Positions 48,193 through 56,292 of a stretch of DNA of 64,000 nucleotides are shown here, piece after piece. The notes beneath the pieces were generated by a model. That model saw only the letters and a program-made list of their open reading frames with translations, made no database searches and had not been told where the DNA came from. A program made the translations under genes and the position numbers. The stretch's first letter is position 1; each line of letters begins with the position of its first letter. Source of the stretch: Lachnospiraceae bacterium UBA7160. Lineage in GTDB: Bacteria > Bacillota > Clostridia > Lachnospirales > Lachnospiraceae. The stretch lies in the NCBI GenBank assembly GCA_002491565.1, contig DKWE01000060.1, positions 11,179-75,178 of the forward strand. The letters run 5' to 3'.

Positions 48193-48291
48193 AAGTGTAC
48201 TCCGCTTCCTGTGGGTACCGGGAACAAAGTCCGTCTATCAAAGCCGGAGGGCGTTCCGGTACTTTGGGGAGAGGAGCACACTTTTCTTTTT
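48193..48291 (+). terminator. Possible internal terminator or attenuator between secY and adk
   Basis: AAGTGTACTCC (from 48193) pairs with GGAGCACACTT (ending near 48283) with one mismatch. Inside it GTACCGGGAAC pairs with GTTCCGGTAC. CTTTTCTTTTTT follows. The stem has a long insert, so efficiency may be partial. Confidence 0.55.
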
Positions 48292-48423
48292 TGGAAGAAG
48301 CAAGGCTGCAATGGGGCCGATACAATCCAATGAGAAATCAATCGCCGCTGCTTGTTTGATAGGACTGGTACAGGATGCTGGTCAGAGCAGGCAGAGCAAC
48401 TACCTGCAAGAAGGAGAAAGAGA

Positions 48424-49068
48424 ATGAAAATCGTTATGTTAGGTGCGCCAGGTGCCGGTAAGGGGACACAGGCGAAAATGATTGCATCAAAATATGAAAT
48501 CCCGCATATCTCTACAGGGGATATTTTCCGTGCAAATCTGAAAAATGGCACGGAGCTTGGAAAGAAAGCGAAGGTCTATATGGATCAGGGCCTTCTTGTA
48601 CCAGATGAGCTGACGGTCGATCTGGTCATGGATCGCCTTGCACAGGAAGATTGCAAAAAAGGTTATATTCTGGACGGCTTTCCGCGCACAATTCCGCAGG
48701 CAGAGGCTCTTGACGCAGCGCTGACCCGTATCGGGGAGAAGCTTGACTATGCGGTAGACGTTGATGTGCCGGATGAGAATATTGTGACGAGAATGTCCGG
48801 CAGACGGGCCTGCACAGGATGCGGTGCAACCTATCATGTAGTCTTCAATCCTTCAAAGAAGGGGGATATCTGCGAGACCTGCGGCGAACCGCTGGTGCTT
48901 CGCGAGGATGATAAGCCGGAGACGGTACAGAAGAGGCTGGATGTCTACCATGATCAGACACAGCCACTTATTGAATATTATACAAAGCAGGGAATTCTGA
49001 AGCGTGTCGATGGTACGATGGATATGAATGATGTGTTCGCTGCGATTACAGATATTTTGGGGGCGTAG
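48424..49068 (+). CDS. adk: Adenylate kinase
   Basis: 214 residues; ATP + AMP to 2 ADP. P-loop GAPGAGKGTQ (7-16), AMP site STGDIFRANLKNGTELG and YILDGFPRT. The LID carries four cysteines (CTGCG, CETCG), so it binds zinc, as in many Gram-positive enzymes. The ATG at 48424 follows GAAGGAGAAA; the open frame from 48352 has no site. The gap after secY (232 bp) holds the terminator-like hairpin, so adk may have its own promoter. Confidence 0.97.
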   Translation: MKIVMLGAPGAGKGTQAKMIASKYEIPHISTGDIFRANLKNGTELGKKAKVYMDQGLLVPDELTVDLVMDRLAQEDCKKGYILDGFPRTIPQAEALDAALTRIGEKLDYAVDVDVPDENIVTRMSGRRACTGCGATYHVVFNPSKKGDICETCGEPLVLREDDKPETVQKRLDVYHDQTQPLIEYYTKQGILKRVDGTMDMNDVFAAITDILGA

Positions 49069-49070
49069 TT

Positions 49071-49826
49071 ATGTCAGTATCTATTAAAACAGCACATGAA
49101 ATCGAACTGATGCGCGAAGCCGGCAGGTTGCTGAATATTGTACACAAGGAGCTTGCAGCTGCGATCCGTCCGGGTATCTCGACCTACGAGCTGGATAAGA
49201 TCGGTGAGCGTGTGATACGCAGCTTTGGCTGTGTTCCGAATTTTCTGAATTACAATGGCTTTCCGGCATCGTTCTGCATCTCCGTCAATGACGAGGTTGT
49301 CCACGGCATTCCGAAAAAGGGAAGGATTTTGCACGAGGGGGATATCGTAAGCGTTGATGCAGGTTTGATTTACAAAGGTATGCACTCCGACGCAGCGAGG
49401 ACCTACGGGGTAGGAAAGATTTCGCCGGAGGCGCAGCAGCTGATTGACGTGACGAAAGAATGTTTCTTCCGCGGCATTGCGTATGCAAAGGAAGGACATC
49501 ACCTTCATGAGATTTCCCGCGCTATCGCGGATTATGCGGAATCCTTCGGGTATGGTGTTGTGCGTGACCTGGTAGGTCACGGAATCGGGAAAGCACTACA
49601 TGAGGACCCGCAGATCCCGAACTTCCGTCAGAAGACAAGAGGTATCCGTCTGGTAAAGGGCATGACGCTGGCAATCGAGCCGATGATCAATGCAGGGCGT
49701 GCCGATGTCGAGTGGCTGGACGATGACTGGACTGTTGTGACGGAGGATGGCAGTCTCTCCGCACACTACGAGAACACCATCCTGATCACCGATGGTGAGC
49801 CGGAGATTCTGTCGCTTACCGAGTAG
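49071..49826 (+). CDS. map: Methionine aminopeptidase, type I
   Basis: 251 residues; removes the N-terminal Met of new proteins. The five metal ligands are in view: D in VSVDAGLIYKGMHSDAARTYGV (two Asp), H in LVGHGIGKALHEDPQIPNF, E in TLAIEPMINAG and E in SAHYENTILIT. Begins two bases after the adk stop, so the two are coupled. Confidence 0.97.
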   Translation: MSVSIKTAHEIELMREAGRLLNIVHKELAAAIRPGISTYELDKIGERVIRSFGCVPNFLNYNGFPASFCISVNDEVVHGIPKKGRILHEGDIVSVDAGLIYKGMHSDAARTYGVGKISPEAQQLIDVTKECFFRGIAYAKEGHHLHEISRAIADYAESFGYGVVRDLVGHGIGKALHEDPQIPNFRQKTRGIRLVKGMTLAIEPMINAGRADVEWLDDDWTVVTEDGSLSAHYENTILITDGEPEILSLTE

Positions 49827-49836
49827 GGAGGGACCT

Positions 49837-50205
49837 ATGAAAGAGCAGAAGGGGAAAACGGCCGTCCTGCCTGACGAACTGGCAGCGCTGCTGGAAGCAG
49901 GAAAGCACGGAGCGGCAATCGCGTGTACAATGCTTGCCGAGTCAAAGGCAGGCCACGATAAAGGAACTCTGTATGTGGTTCTCTATCAGGAAGGCGAATG
50001 GCTGTATCTTGCAGATGGTTGCCGTCGTACTCTGGACAGACCCAAAAAGAAAAAACGCATGCACGTACAGCCGGTTACGCATCTTGCTCCACAGCTGCAG
50101 GATGCCATGTGCCGGATTTCACAGGATGCGCACATCCGCAGAATCATAAAACAGTATCGCGAATCAATTTCGCAGACGAATCCGGCAGAAATTGCCGAAG
50201 ACTAG
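49837..50205 (+). CDS. KOW-domain RNA-binding protein (L14e/L6e/L27e-like)
   Basis: 122 residues. It fits the small clostridial protein that stands between map and infA and is annotated as a KOW domain-containing, eukaryotic L14e-like RNA-binding protein: GTLYVVLYQEGEWLYLADG then RRTLDRPKKKKRMHVQPV, a KOW-like barrel with a basic loop. The C-terminal helix QLQDAMCRISQDAHIRRIIK is conserved in this neighbourhood. GGGAGGG is directly before the ATG at 49837. The first 25 residues are an extra, low-identity leader. Function is not known; a ribosome-associated role is inference from position. Confidence 0.75.
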   Translation: MKEQKGKTAVLPDELAALLEAGKHGAAIACTMLAESKAGHDKGTLYVVLYQEGEWLYLADGCRRTLDRPKKKKRMHVQPVTHLAPQLQDAMCRISQDAHIRRIIKQYRESISQTNPAEIAED

Positions 50206-50358
50206 TACGTCGAAAATTAAATAGCTGATTCAATCGCGCAGGATATTTCAGTGAGAGTGCGCTTCCCAAAACGCAGACGATGCGGGCATCGCTGAGATAG
50301 ACAAGTGCTGGTGTTAGTTATTTATTATTCGATAGATCAGGAAAACCAGGAGGTAGAA

Positions 50359-50577
50359 ATGTCGAAAACAGATGTCATCGAAGTAGAAGGCAAAGTACTG
50401 GAAAAGCTTCCAAATGCCATGTTCCGGGTAGAGCTGGAAAATAAACACGTCGTCCTTGCACATATCAGCGGCAAGCTCCGCATGAACTTTATCCGTATTC
50501 TGCCGGGCGACAAAGTAACCATCGAGCTCTCCCCATATGATCTCACTAAGGGACGAATTATCTGGAGAGATAAATAA
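50359..50577 (+). CDS. infA: Translation initiation factor IF-1
   Basis: 72 residues, the fixed length of IF-1: EVEGKVLEKLPNAMFRVELE, VLAHISGKLRMNFIRILPGD and VTIELSPYDLTKGRIIWR. Blocks the A site during initiation. The ATG at 50359 follows CAGGAGG; the open frame from 50305 is ignored. Confidence 0.97.
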   Translation: MSKTDVIEVEGKVLEKLPNAMFRVELENKHVVLAHISGKLRMNFIRILPGDKVTIELSPYDLTKGRIIWRDK

Positions 50578-50606
50578 TCGTTTCAATGAAATATTTGGTC
50601 AGAAAA

Positions 50607-50655
50607 AGCTTGCATTGTAGCGCACCTTGTGCTACAATACAAGCTGAACTTTTTG
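50607..50655. terminator. Hairpin with T-run between infA and rpmJ
   Basis: An 18-bp stem with one mismatch (AGCTTGCATTGTAGCGCA from 50607, matched up to 50645), loop CCT, followed by GAACTTTTTG. On the minus strand it also ends in a T-run. It may be a partial terminator that lowers downstream expression, or a stabilising structure. Confidence 0.55.
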
Positions 50656-50724
50656 TGGAGACACTCTCTCTGTGTATTTTTATGCCCAAAAAGGGAGAAC
50701 AAATGGTGAAAGGAGGATAAACCA

Positions 50725-50838
50725 ATGAAGGTTCGTTCATCAGTAAAACCGATCTGTGAAAAGTGCAAAGTTATCAAGAGAAAGGGCAGTATCCGCATCA
50801 TCTGCGAGAACCCCAAGCACAAGCAGAGACAGGGTTAA
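50725..50838 (+). CDS. rpmJ: Large subunit ribosomal protein L36 (bL36)
   Basis: 37 residues: MKVRSSVKPICEKCKVIKR, then GSIRIICENPKHKQRQG. The zinc ligands C11, C14, C27 and H32 are present, so this is the zinc-binding (C+) form. AAAGGAGG precedes the ATG at 50725. It is placed, as usual, between infA and rpsM. Confidence 0.97.
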   Translation: MKVRSSVKPICEKCKVIKRKGSIRIICENPKHKQRQG

Positions 50839-51187
50839 GCACCTAAAACGGCGGAATGGCGGTGGGATCCACCCCGTCATACATTTTTCAATATACGATG
50901 GAATAAATAAGACCTGGATTCTTTTTATATAGATATAGATGATACCAGAGGGATTTATTTCGTTGCAATATTGGCTTATAATACCAGCCCAGGATTCAGG
51001 CAGTCCACAGTTCTGCGCGAACCGCTGTGCGCAGGAGAAGTATGCCTCGCAAGAATAGCAGCATATTTTCGGATATACTGCAGAGAGATTCAAGGCTTAA
51101 TGGGATGGAAAGGCTGCGGGTGTGCCGCAGCTGGGCAGTGTACACTGCCCCAGTTAGGGACAATACAGAAAATGGAGGAACAATTAC
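50839..51187 (+). promoter_or_regulatory. 349-bp gap before rpsM: promoter and structured leader
   Basis: After rpmJ there is a weak hairpin (ATGGCGGTGG / CCACCCCGTCAT) with ATTTTT. A TATAAT lies at 50977-50982 with a poor -35. Nearer to rpsM are two hairpins: GCTGCGG (51113-51119) / CCGCAGC (51125-51131), and the 18-bp palindrome GGGCAGTGTACACTGCCC (51133-51150). They suggest a separate transcription start and a leader for the alpha operon, where S4 is the usual regulator in Bacillus. No gene is seen. Confidence 0.45.
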
Positions 51188-51556
51188 ATGGCACGAATTG
51201 CTGGTGTAGACTTACCAAGAGAAAAGCGTGTGGAGATCGGCCTGACTTACATCTACGGAATTGGCAGAGCAAGTTCAGACAAGATCCTGGCTGCAGCGAA
51301 TGTAAATCCTGATACACGCGTCAGAGATTTGACGGACGAAGAGGTCGCTCGTATCCGCGATGTCATCGACGAGCATTATATGGTAGAAGGTGATCTGAGA
51401 AGAGAGACCGCCCTCAACATCAAGAGGCTGCAGGAGATCGGATGCTACAGAGGTATCCGTCACAGAAAGGGACTTCCGGTTCGTGGTCAGAAGACGAAGA
51501 CCAACGCGAGAACCAGAAAGGGTCCGAAGAGAACAGTAGCGAATAAGAAGAAATAA
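51188..51556 (+). CDS. rpsM: Small subunit ribosomal protein S13 (uS13)
   Basis: 122 residues: MARIAGVDLPREKRVEIGLT, YIYGIGRASSDKIL and GLPVRGQKTKTNARTRKGPK. Contacts both tRNA and the 50S subunit. ATGGAGG precedes the ATG. Confidence 0.98.
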   Translation: MARIAGVDLPREKRVEIGLTYIYGIGRASSDKILAAANVNPDTRVRDLTDEEVARIRDVIDEHYMVEGDLRRETALNIKRLQEIGCYRGIRHRKGLPVRGQKTKTNARTRKGPKRTVANKKK

Positions 51557-51586
51557 TGAATAAGGAAGAAAGTAGGTTAGTTTGAT

Positions 51587-51988
51587 ATGGCAGCAGCTAA
51601 GAAAGTTACGAAAAAGGTGACAAAAAAGCGTGTAAAGAAAAACGTTGAACACGGACAGGCACATATCCAGTCTTCATTTAACAACACGATCGTTACCCTG
51701 ACCGATGCGCAGGGAAATGCATTGTCATGGGCAAGTGCCGGTGGTCTGGGATTTAGAGGTTCAAGGAAATCTACTCCGTACGCAGCACAGATGGCTGCGG
51801 AAACCGCTACAAAGGCAGCTTTAGTACATGGCTTAAAGACGGTAGACGTATTTGTAAAGGGACCGGGTTCGGGACGTGAGGCGGCGATCCGCGCACTTTC
51901 CGCAAATGGTCTTGATGTAGTAAGCATCCGCGACGTGACTCCGGTACCGCACAATGGATGCCGTCCGCCGAAGCGCAGAAGAGTTTAA
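51587..51988 (+). CDS. rpsK: Small subunit ribosomal protein S11 (uS11)
   Basis: 133 residues: a basic start (AAKKVTKKVTKKRVKKNVE), GQAHIQSSFNNTIVTLTDA and VRDVTPVPHNGCRPPKRRRV at the end. Forms the platform of the 30S subunit. The ribosome binding site is poor (AGTAGGTTAGT). Confidence 0.98.
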   Translation: MAAAKKVTKKVTKKRVKKNVEHGQAHIQSSFNNTIVTLTDAQGNALSWASAGGLGFRGSRKSTPYAAQMAAETATKAALVHGLKTVDVFVKGPGSGREAAIRALSANGLDVVSIRDVTPVPHNGCRPPKRRRV

Positions 51989-52006
51989 TCAGGGAGGTCT
52001 ATAGAA

Positions 52007-52600
52007 ATGGCAGTTAACAGAGTTCCTGTTCTTAAAAGATGCAGATCACTTGGTCTGGATCCGGTATATCTGGGGATTGACAAGAAGTCTAACAGAGAGT
52101 TGAAGCGCGCGAACCGCAAGATCAGCGAGTATGGACTTCAGCTTCGTGAGAAGCAGAAAGCAAAGTTTATCTACGGCGTACTTGAGAAGCCGTTCCGCAA
52201 CTACTACGAGAAGGCTGACCGTATGAAGGGCCAGACCGGTGAGAACCTGATGGTTCTTCTGGAGACGAGACTGGACAATGTTATTTTCCGTATGGGATTC
52301 GCGAGAACGAGAAAAGAAGCACGTCAGATCGTTGACCATAAGCATGTGCTGGTAAATGGCAAGCAGGTCAGCATCCCGTCCTACCTTGTAAAGGCTGGCG
52401 ACACCGTTGAGATCAAGGAGAAGTGCAAGAGTTCACAGAGATACAAGGATATTCTTGAAGTGACTGGCGGCAGACTTGTTCCGGAGTGGTTGGAAGCGGA
52501 TCAGGAAGCACTGAAGGGAACTGTGAAGGAGCTTCCGAAGAGAGATATGATCGATGTTCCGGTAAACGAAGTGCTTATCGTCGAGTTGTATTCTAAGTAA
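52007..52600 (+). CDS. rpsD: Small subunit ribosomal protein S4 (uS4)
   Basis: 197 residues: RVPVLKRCRSLGLDPVYLG, EKQKAKFIYGVLEKPFRNYY and the S4 RNA-binding domain LDNVIFRMGFARTRKEARQI. The N-terminus has no zinc Cys cluster, the C-minus form common in Clostridia. Nucleates 30S assembly and often regulates its own operon. CAGGGAGG precedes the ATG. Confidence 0.97.
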   Translation: MAVNRVPVLKRCRSLGLDPVYLGIDKKSNRELKRANRKISEYGLQLREKQKAKFIYGVLEKPFRNYYEKADRMKGQTGENLMVLLETRLDNVIFRMGFARTRKEARQIVDHKHVLVNGKQVSIPSYLVKAGDTVEIKEKCKSSQRYKDILEVTGGRLVPEWLEADQEALKGTVKELPKRDMIDVPVNEVLIVELYSK

Positions 52601-52737
52601 GCGTAGCGTCACCCTCAAACACAAGAAGACTTTAGAAGGCTGGTATTGTTCGCTGCTGCAGGGCGGCGGGCAATACTGGTGTCTTTTAAGAGATGCGCAC
52701 AGATGTGTGCGTGGTCATAAATAGGAGGGCCAAAATA

Positions 52738-53703
52738 GTGTTCGATTTCAACAAGCCGAAAATTGAAATTGCAGAAATGTCCGAGGACCGGAGATTTGGA
52801 AGATTTGTGGTAGAGCCCCTTGAGAGAGGCTACGGCACCACCCTGGGTAATTCCCTGAGAAGAATTATGCTTTCTTCTCTGCCGGGCGCCGCTGTCAGCC
52901 AGGTTAAAATCGAAGGTGTGCTGCATGAATTCAGTTCAATCCCCGGCGTGAAGGAAGACGTAACCGAGATTATCATGAACATCAAATCGCTGGCGATCAA
53001 GAACAACAGCGAGACGAATGAGGCGAAGGTTGCGTACATTGAATTCGAAGGCGAAGGCGTGGTGACGGCAGCTGATATCCAGGTAGATCAGGATATCGAG
53101 ATTATGAATCCGGATCAGGTGATCGCACATCTGAATGGTGGTGCGGACAGCAAGCTCTATATGGAGCTGACGATCACGAACGGACGCGGCTACGTCAGCG
53201 CGGAGAAAGGCAAGACCCCGGATATGGCGATTGGCGTAATTGCTGTCGATGCAATTTACACTCCGGTGGAGCGTGTAAATCTTGCGATTGAGAATACACG
53301 AGTTGGTCAGGTGACTGACTATGATAAATTAACTTTGGATGTCTATACGAATGCTACACTGGCGCCGGATGAGGCTGTCAGCCTTGCAGCGAAGGTGTTG
53401 AGTGCACATCTGGGTCTCTTCATCGATCTCTCTGAGAATGCAAAGTCTGCAGAGGTCATGATTGAGAAGGAGGACAACGAGAAAGAGAAAGTGCTCGAGA
53501 TGAATATCGATGAGCTGGAGCTCTCCGTTCGTTCGTTCAATTGCCTGAAGCGCGCTGGCATCAATACCGTAGAAGAATTGTGCAACAGGACTTCCGAGGA
53601 TATGATGAAGGTCCGCAATCTGGGCCGTAAGTCACTCGAGGAAGTGTTGGGTAAGCTCAAGGAGCTTGGCTTGTCCCTCAATCCGAGCGAGGAGCAGCAG
53701 TAA
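52738..53703 (+). CDS. rpoA: RNA polymerase alpha subunit
   Basis: 321 residues. The N-terminal dimerisation domain has PLERGYGTTLGNSLRRIMLS and EFSSIPGVKEDVTEI; the C-terminal DNA-binding domain has LELSVRSFNCLKRAGINTVE and VRNLGRKSLEEVLGKLKELG. Start GTG at 52738, preceded by TAGGAGGG; the frame is open from 52693 without a site. An ordinary member of the alpha operon. Confidence 0.98.
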   Translation: MFDFNKPKIEIAEMSEDRRFGRFVVEPLERGYGTTLGNSLRRIMLSSLPGAAVSQVKIEGVLHEFSSIPGVKEDVTEIIMNIKSLAIKNNSETNEAKVAYIEFEGEGVVTAADIQVDQDIEIMNPDQVIAHLNGGADSKLYMELTITNGRGYVSAEKGKTPDMAIGVIAVDAIYTPVERVNLAIENTRVGQVTDYDKLTLDVYTNATLAPDEAVSLAAKVLSAHLGLFIDLSENAKSAEVMIEKEDNEKEKVLEMNIDELELSVRSFNCLKRAGINTVEELCNRTSEDMMKVRNLGRKSLEEVLGKLKELGLSLNPSEEQQ

Positions 53704-53854
53704 AGATAGAGATAGCGCCCCAATGTTCAGCCAGACAGGTCTGTAAACAGCCGTGTTTGTCTGTATATAGAGGGTGGAATATTAATAGAGAGTAAAATGC
53801 ACGGTCAGTAAGCCCGAAGAGCATGACTGTGTGTTCCGAATGGAGGAAAATAAG

Positions 53855-54391
53855 ATGGCAGGATATAGAAAACTCAGCAGAACGGCGCCGCAGAGAAAGG
53901 CACTGCTTCGGAATCAGGTAACAGCTCTGATTTATAGAGGCAAGATCGTGACAACCGAGCAGAAAGCAAAGGAAGTTCGCAAAATCGCAGAGGGCCTGAT
54001 CGCGATGGCAGTTCGTGAGAAGGACAACTTCGATACCGTGACAATTACCGCAAAGGTGCCGCGCAAGGATGCGGATGGCAAGCGCGTGAAAGAGGTTGTC
54101 AACGGCAAGAAGCGCACGCAGTATGATGAAGTGCAGAAGGAGATCAAGAAGGATCGTCCGAGCAGACTGCATGCACGCCGCCAGATGCTGAAAGTACTGT
54201 ACCCGGTTACTGAGGTGCCGGCAGAGGCAGCAGGCAGAAAGAAGAACACGAAGGAAGTGGATCTGGTTGCGAAGCTGTTCGATGAGATTGCACCGAAGTA
54301 TGCAGACCGCAACGGTGGTTATACCAGAATCGTAAAGATCGGCCAGCGCCGTGGTGATGGCGCGATGGAGGTTGTGCTGGAGCTGGTATAA
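53855..54391 (+). CDS. rplQ: Large subunit ribosomal protein L17 (bL17)
   Basis: 178 residues: MAGYRKLSRTAPQRKALLRN and QVTALIYRGKIVTTEQKAKE. It is longer than the E. coli protein because of an internal insert (about residues 68-105, VPRKDADGKRVKEVVNGKK) seen in Lachnospiraceae. The end is GGYTRIVKIGQRRGDGAMEV. The ATG at 53855 follows TGGAGG. Last gene of the cluster, with a terminator 40 bp downstream. Confidence 0.97.
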   Translation: MAGYRKLSRTAPQRKALLRNQVTALIYRGKIVTTEQKAKEVRKIAEGLIAMAVREKDNFDTVTITAKVPRKDADGKRVKEVVNGKKRTQYDEVQKEIKKDRPSRLHARRQMLKVLYPVTEVPAEAAGRKKNTKEVDLVAKLFDEIAPKYADRNGGYTRIVKIGQRRGDGAMEVVLELV

Positions 54392-54429
54392 AGTCCGGTC
54401 AGATGCGCTTAGAAAGATAGGAAGCTAAG

Positions 54430-54461
54430 GCAGGTTCTCAGGTTGGGGACCTGCTTTTTTT
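54430..54461 (+). terminator. Terminator of the ribosomal supercluster
   Basis: GCAGGTTCTC / GGGGACCTGC stem with two G-U pairs (54430-54454), then seven T residues. Confidence 0.85.
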
Positions 54462-54629
54462 ATATATCTATTTGTGTGCACTGCTGTTACTATTCACGAT
54501 ATCACTATACAGAGAAGTGTGAACTGCTGTATTGGCGTCACTCTGTCCTATACTTTTTCTGGATTTTTACTGGTTCGTGTGGTATGATAGAGAGCAGTAA
54601 GACGGGATGAGAAAAGGAGAGGCGAGAGT

Positions 54630-56114
54630 ATGCCAGTGTTTGATTTTAGCGAATCTCCAAAGGGGAATGGAGACGGCGTGTGTACCTATACGATTGTCCG
54701 GTCGGAGGAACAGACGGCGACTGCGGAGCGGCCCATGCTGCTTCTGGATAATGCGAAGCGTGCGTGGAAGCACCATTCGTGCGGAATGTTTACGAATCCG
54801 GTCAAGCGTTCTTCCTTCGAATTTAAAGAGGAGGACGGGGTATACGCGGCAGACATTTTGCAGATTGACGCGCGCTTTGTGAGTCTGGTACGCTGGCTGG
54901 GAGAGAACCATATCAGTGTCCGGCTGTCTGGACAGAACCGGGCGGATGGCTACGCAGTCTACAAGATCCGGGAGACAGCATTTGGCGGTGGGACGAAGCT
55001 CTCAGCTGAGGACGGATTCCTGCAGTTTATGATCGGGCGGCTATTATCCTGCAGCGCGCCATCGGAGGAACAGGATGAGGACGAAGAGGAAGAAACTGCG
55101 GATCACATGAAGCTGACCAGCCTGCAGAGCATCACAGACTTCATGACCTGTGCGGGCAGGACGCTTCCGGACAATATCAGGCTGTGGGCGCGTCGGAATC
55201 TGGCGGTTGCCCGGTCAAATGAGGTATCTCCGGAGGAGCGTCGTCATGCGCAGCGCGCTCTTTCCATCATGATGAATATTCAGTGGAAGCATCAGTACTT
55301 TGAATCCATCGACCCGAAGGAGGCCCGCCGGATTCTGGACGAGGAGCTCTACGGGCTTGAGCGGGTGAAGCAGCGCATCATCGAGACGGTGATCCAGATC
55401 AACCGGACCCATACGCTTCCTGCTTACGGGATTCTGCTTGTTGGACCGGCAGGGACCGGGAAGTCACAGATCGCCTACGCAGTAGCGCGAATCCTCAAGC
55501 TGCCGTGGACGACTCTGGATATGAGTTCGATCCACGACCCGGAGCAGCTGACCGGCAGTGCGCGTGTCTATGCAAATGCGAAGCCAGGGATTATCCTGGA
55601 AGCATTTCTGGCAGCCGGCGAATCCAATCTTGTCTTCATTATCAATGAGCTGGACAAGGCATCCTCCGGCAAGGGAAGCGGGAATCCGGCGGATGTACTG
55701 CTGACGCTGCTGGACAATCTCGGCTTTACTGACAATTACATGGAGTGCATGGTGCCGACTTCGGGTGTTTACCCGATTGCGACCGCCAATGACAAGGAGA
55801 GGATCAGCGCGCCACTTATGTCGCGGTTTGCGGTCATCGATATCCCGGACTATACTCCGGAAGAAAAAAGGATTATTTTCTCCAGGTTTGCGCTGCCCAG
55901 AGTGCTACAGCGGATGGGACTGCATGAGGACGAGTGTATCATTGCGCCGGACGGTCTTGACGAGGTAATTCGCTATTATGCGGGCACGACAGGAATTCGC
56001 GGGCTGGAGCAGGCGGCAGAGCACATCGCAGCAAACGCGCTCTACCGGATCGAGGTAAGCGGCGTTCGTTCTGTGACTTACGATGCGGTGATGGTGCGGG
56101 AATTGCTCGCGTAG
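54630..56114 (+). CDS. Lon-like AAA+ ATPase without a protease domain
   Basis: 494 residues. Residues 1-150 are a non-Lon N-terminal part, beta-rich at first, ending in an acidic EEQDEDEEEE stretch. After a helical linker comes a AAA+ module with Walker A GPAGTGKS (272-279), Walker B VFIINELDKASSG, a sensor region PIATANDKERISAPLMSRF, and a lid with GIRGLEQAAEHIAANAL. The order ELYGLERVKQRIIE, then NPADVLLTLLDN and TDNYMEC resembles LonA, but there is no S16 peptidase domain and no Ser-Lys dyad, as the protein ends at the lid. It could be an unfoldase working with a separate partner or a regulator. AAAAGGAGAGG precedes the ATG. Confidence 0.75.
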   Translation: MPVFDFSESPKGNGDGVCTYTIVRSEEQTATAERPMLLLDNAKRAWKHHSCGMFTNPVKRSSFEFKEEDGVYAADILQIDARFVSLVRWLGENHISVRLSGQNRADGYAVYKIRETAFGGGTKLSAEDGFLQFMIGRLLSCSAPSEEQDEDEEEETADHMKLTSLQSITDFMTCAGRTLPDNIRLWARRNLAVARSNEVSPEERRHAQRALSIMMNIQWKHQYFESIDPKEARRILDEELYGLERVKQRIIETVIQINRTHTLPAYGILLVGPAGTGKSQIAYAVARILKLPWTTLDMSSIHDPEQLTGSARVYANAKPGIILEAFLAAGESNLVFIINELDKASSGKGSGNPADVLLTLLDNLGFTDNYMECMVPTSGVYPIATANDKERISAPLMSRFAVIDIPDYTPEEKRIIFSRFALPRVLQRMGLHEDECIIAPDGLDEVIRYYAGTTGIRGLEQAAEHIAANALYRIEVSGVRSVTYDAVMVRELLA

Positions 56115-56236
56115 AGCTTGATCCCCTGTTGTTTGCGGGGGGCATATGATTTGGATATAGGTATGCAATATGCAAATTGTTTGGCTTATAAAGTTTCACG
56201 TCTTTTACAGACAGTATGAGCAGCTTGCTGGCAGTT

Positions 56237-56257
56237 CGTCTGTCTGCCAGACAGACG
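56237..56257. promoter_or_regulatory. 21-bp perfect palindrome before araA
   Basis: CGTCTGTCTG and its reverse complement flank a single central base. It ends about 22 bp before the AAAGGAAGG of araA. It may be a repressor operator for arabinose control, or a hairpin in the leader. Confidence 0.55.
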
Positions 56258-56292
56258 GGGGGCTTTTATAGTAATAGAAAGGAAGGTATCAT

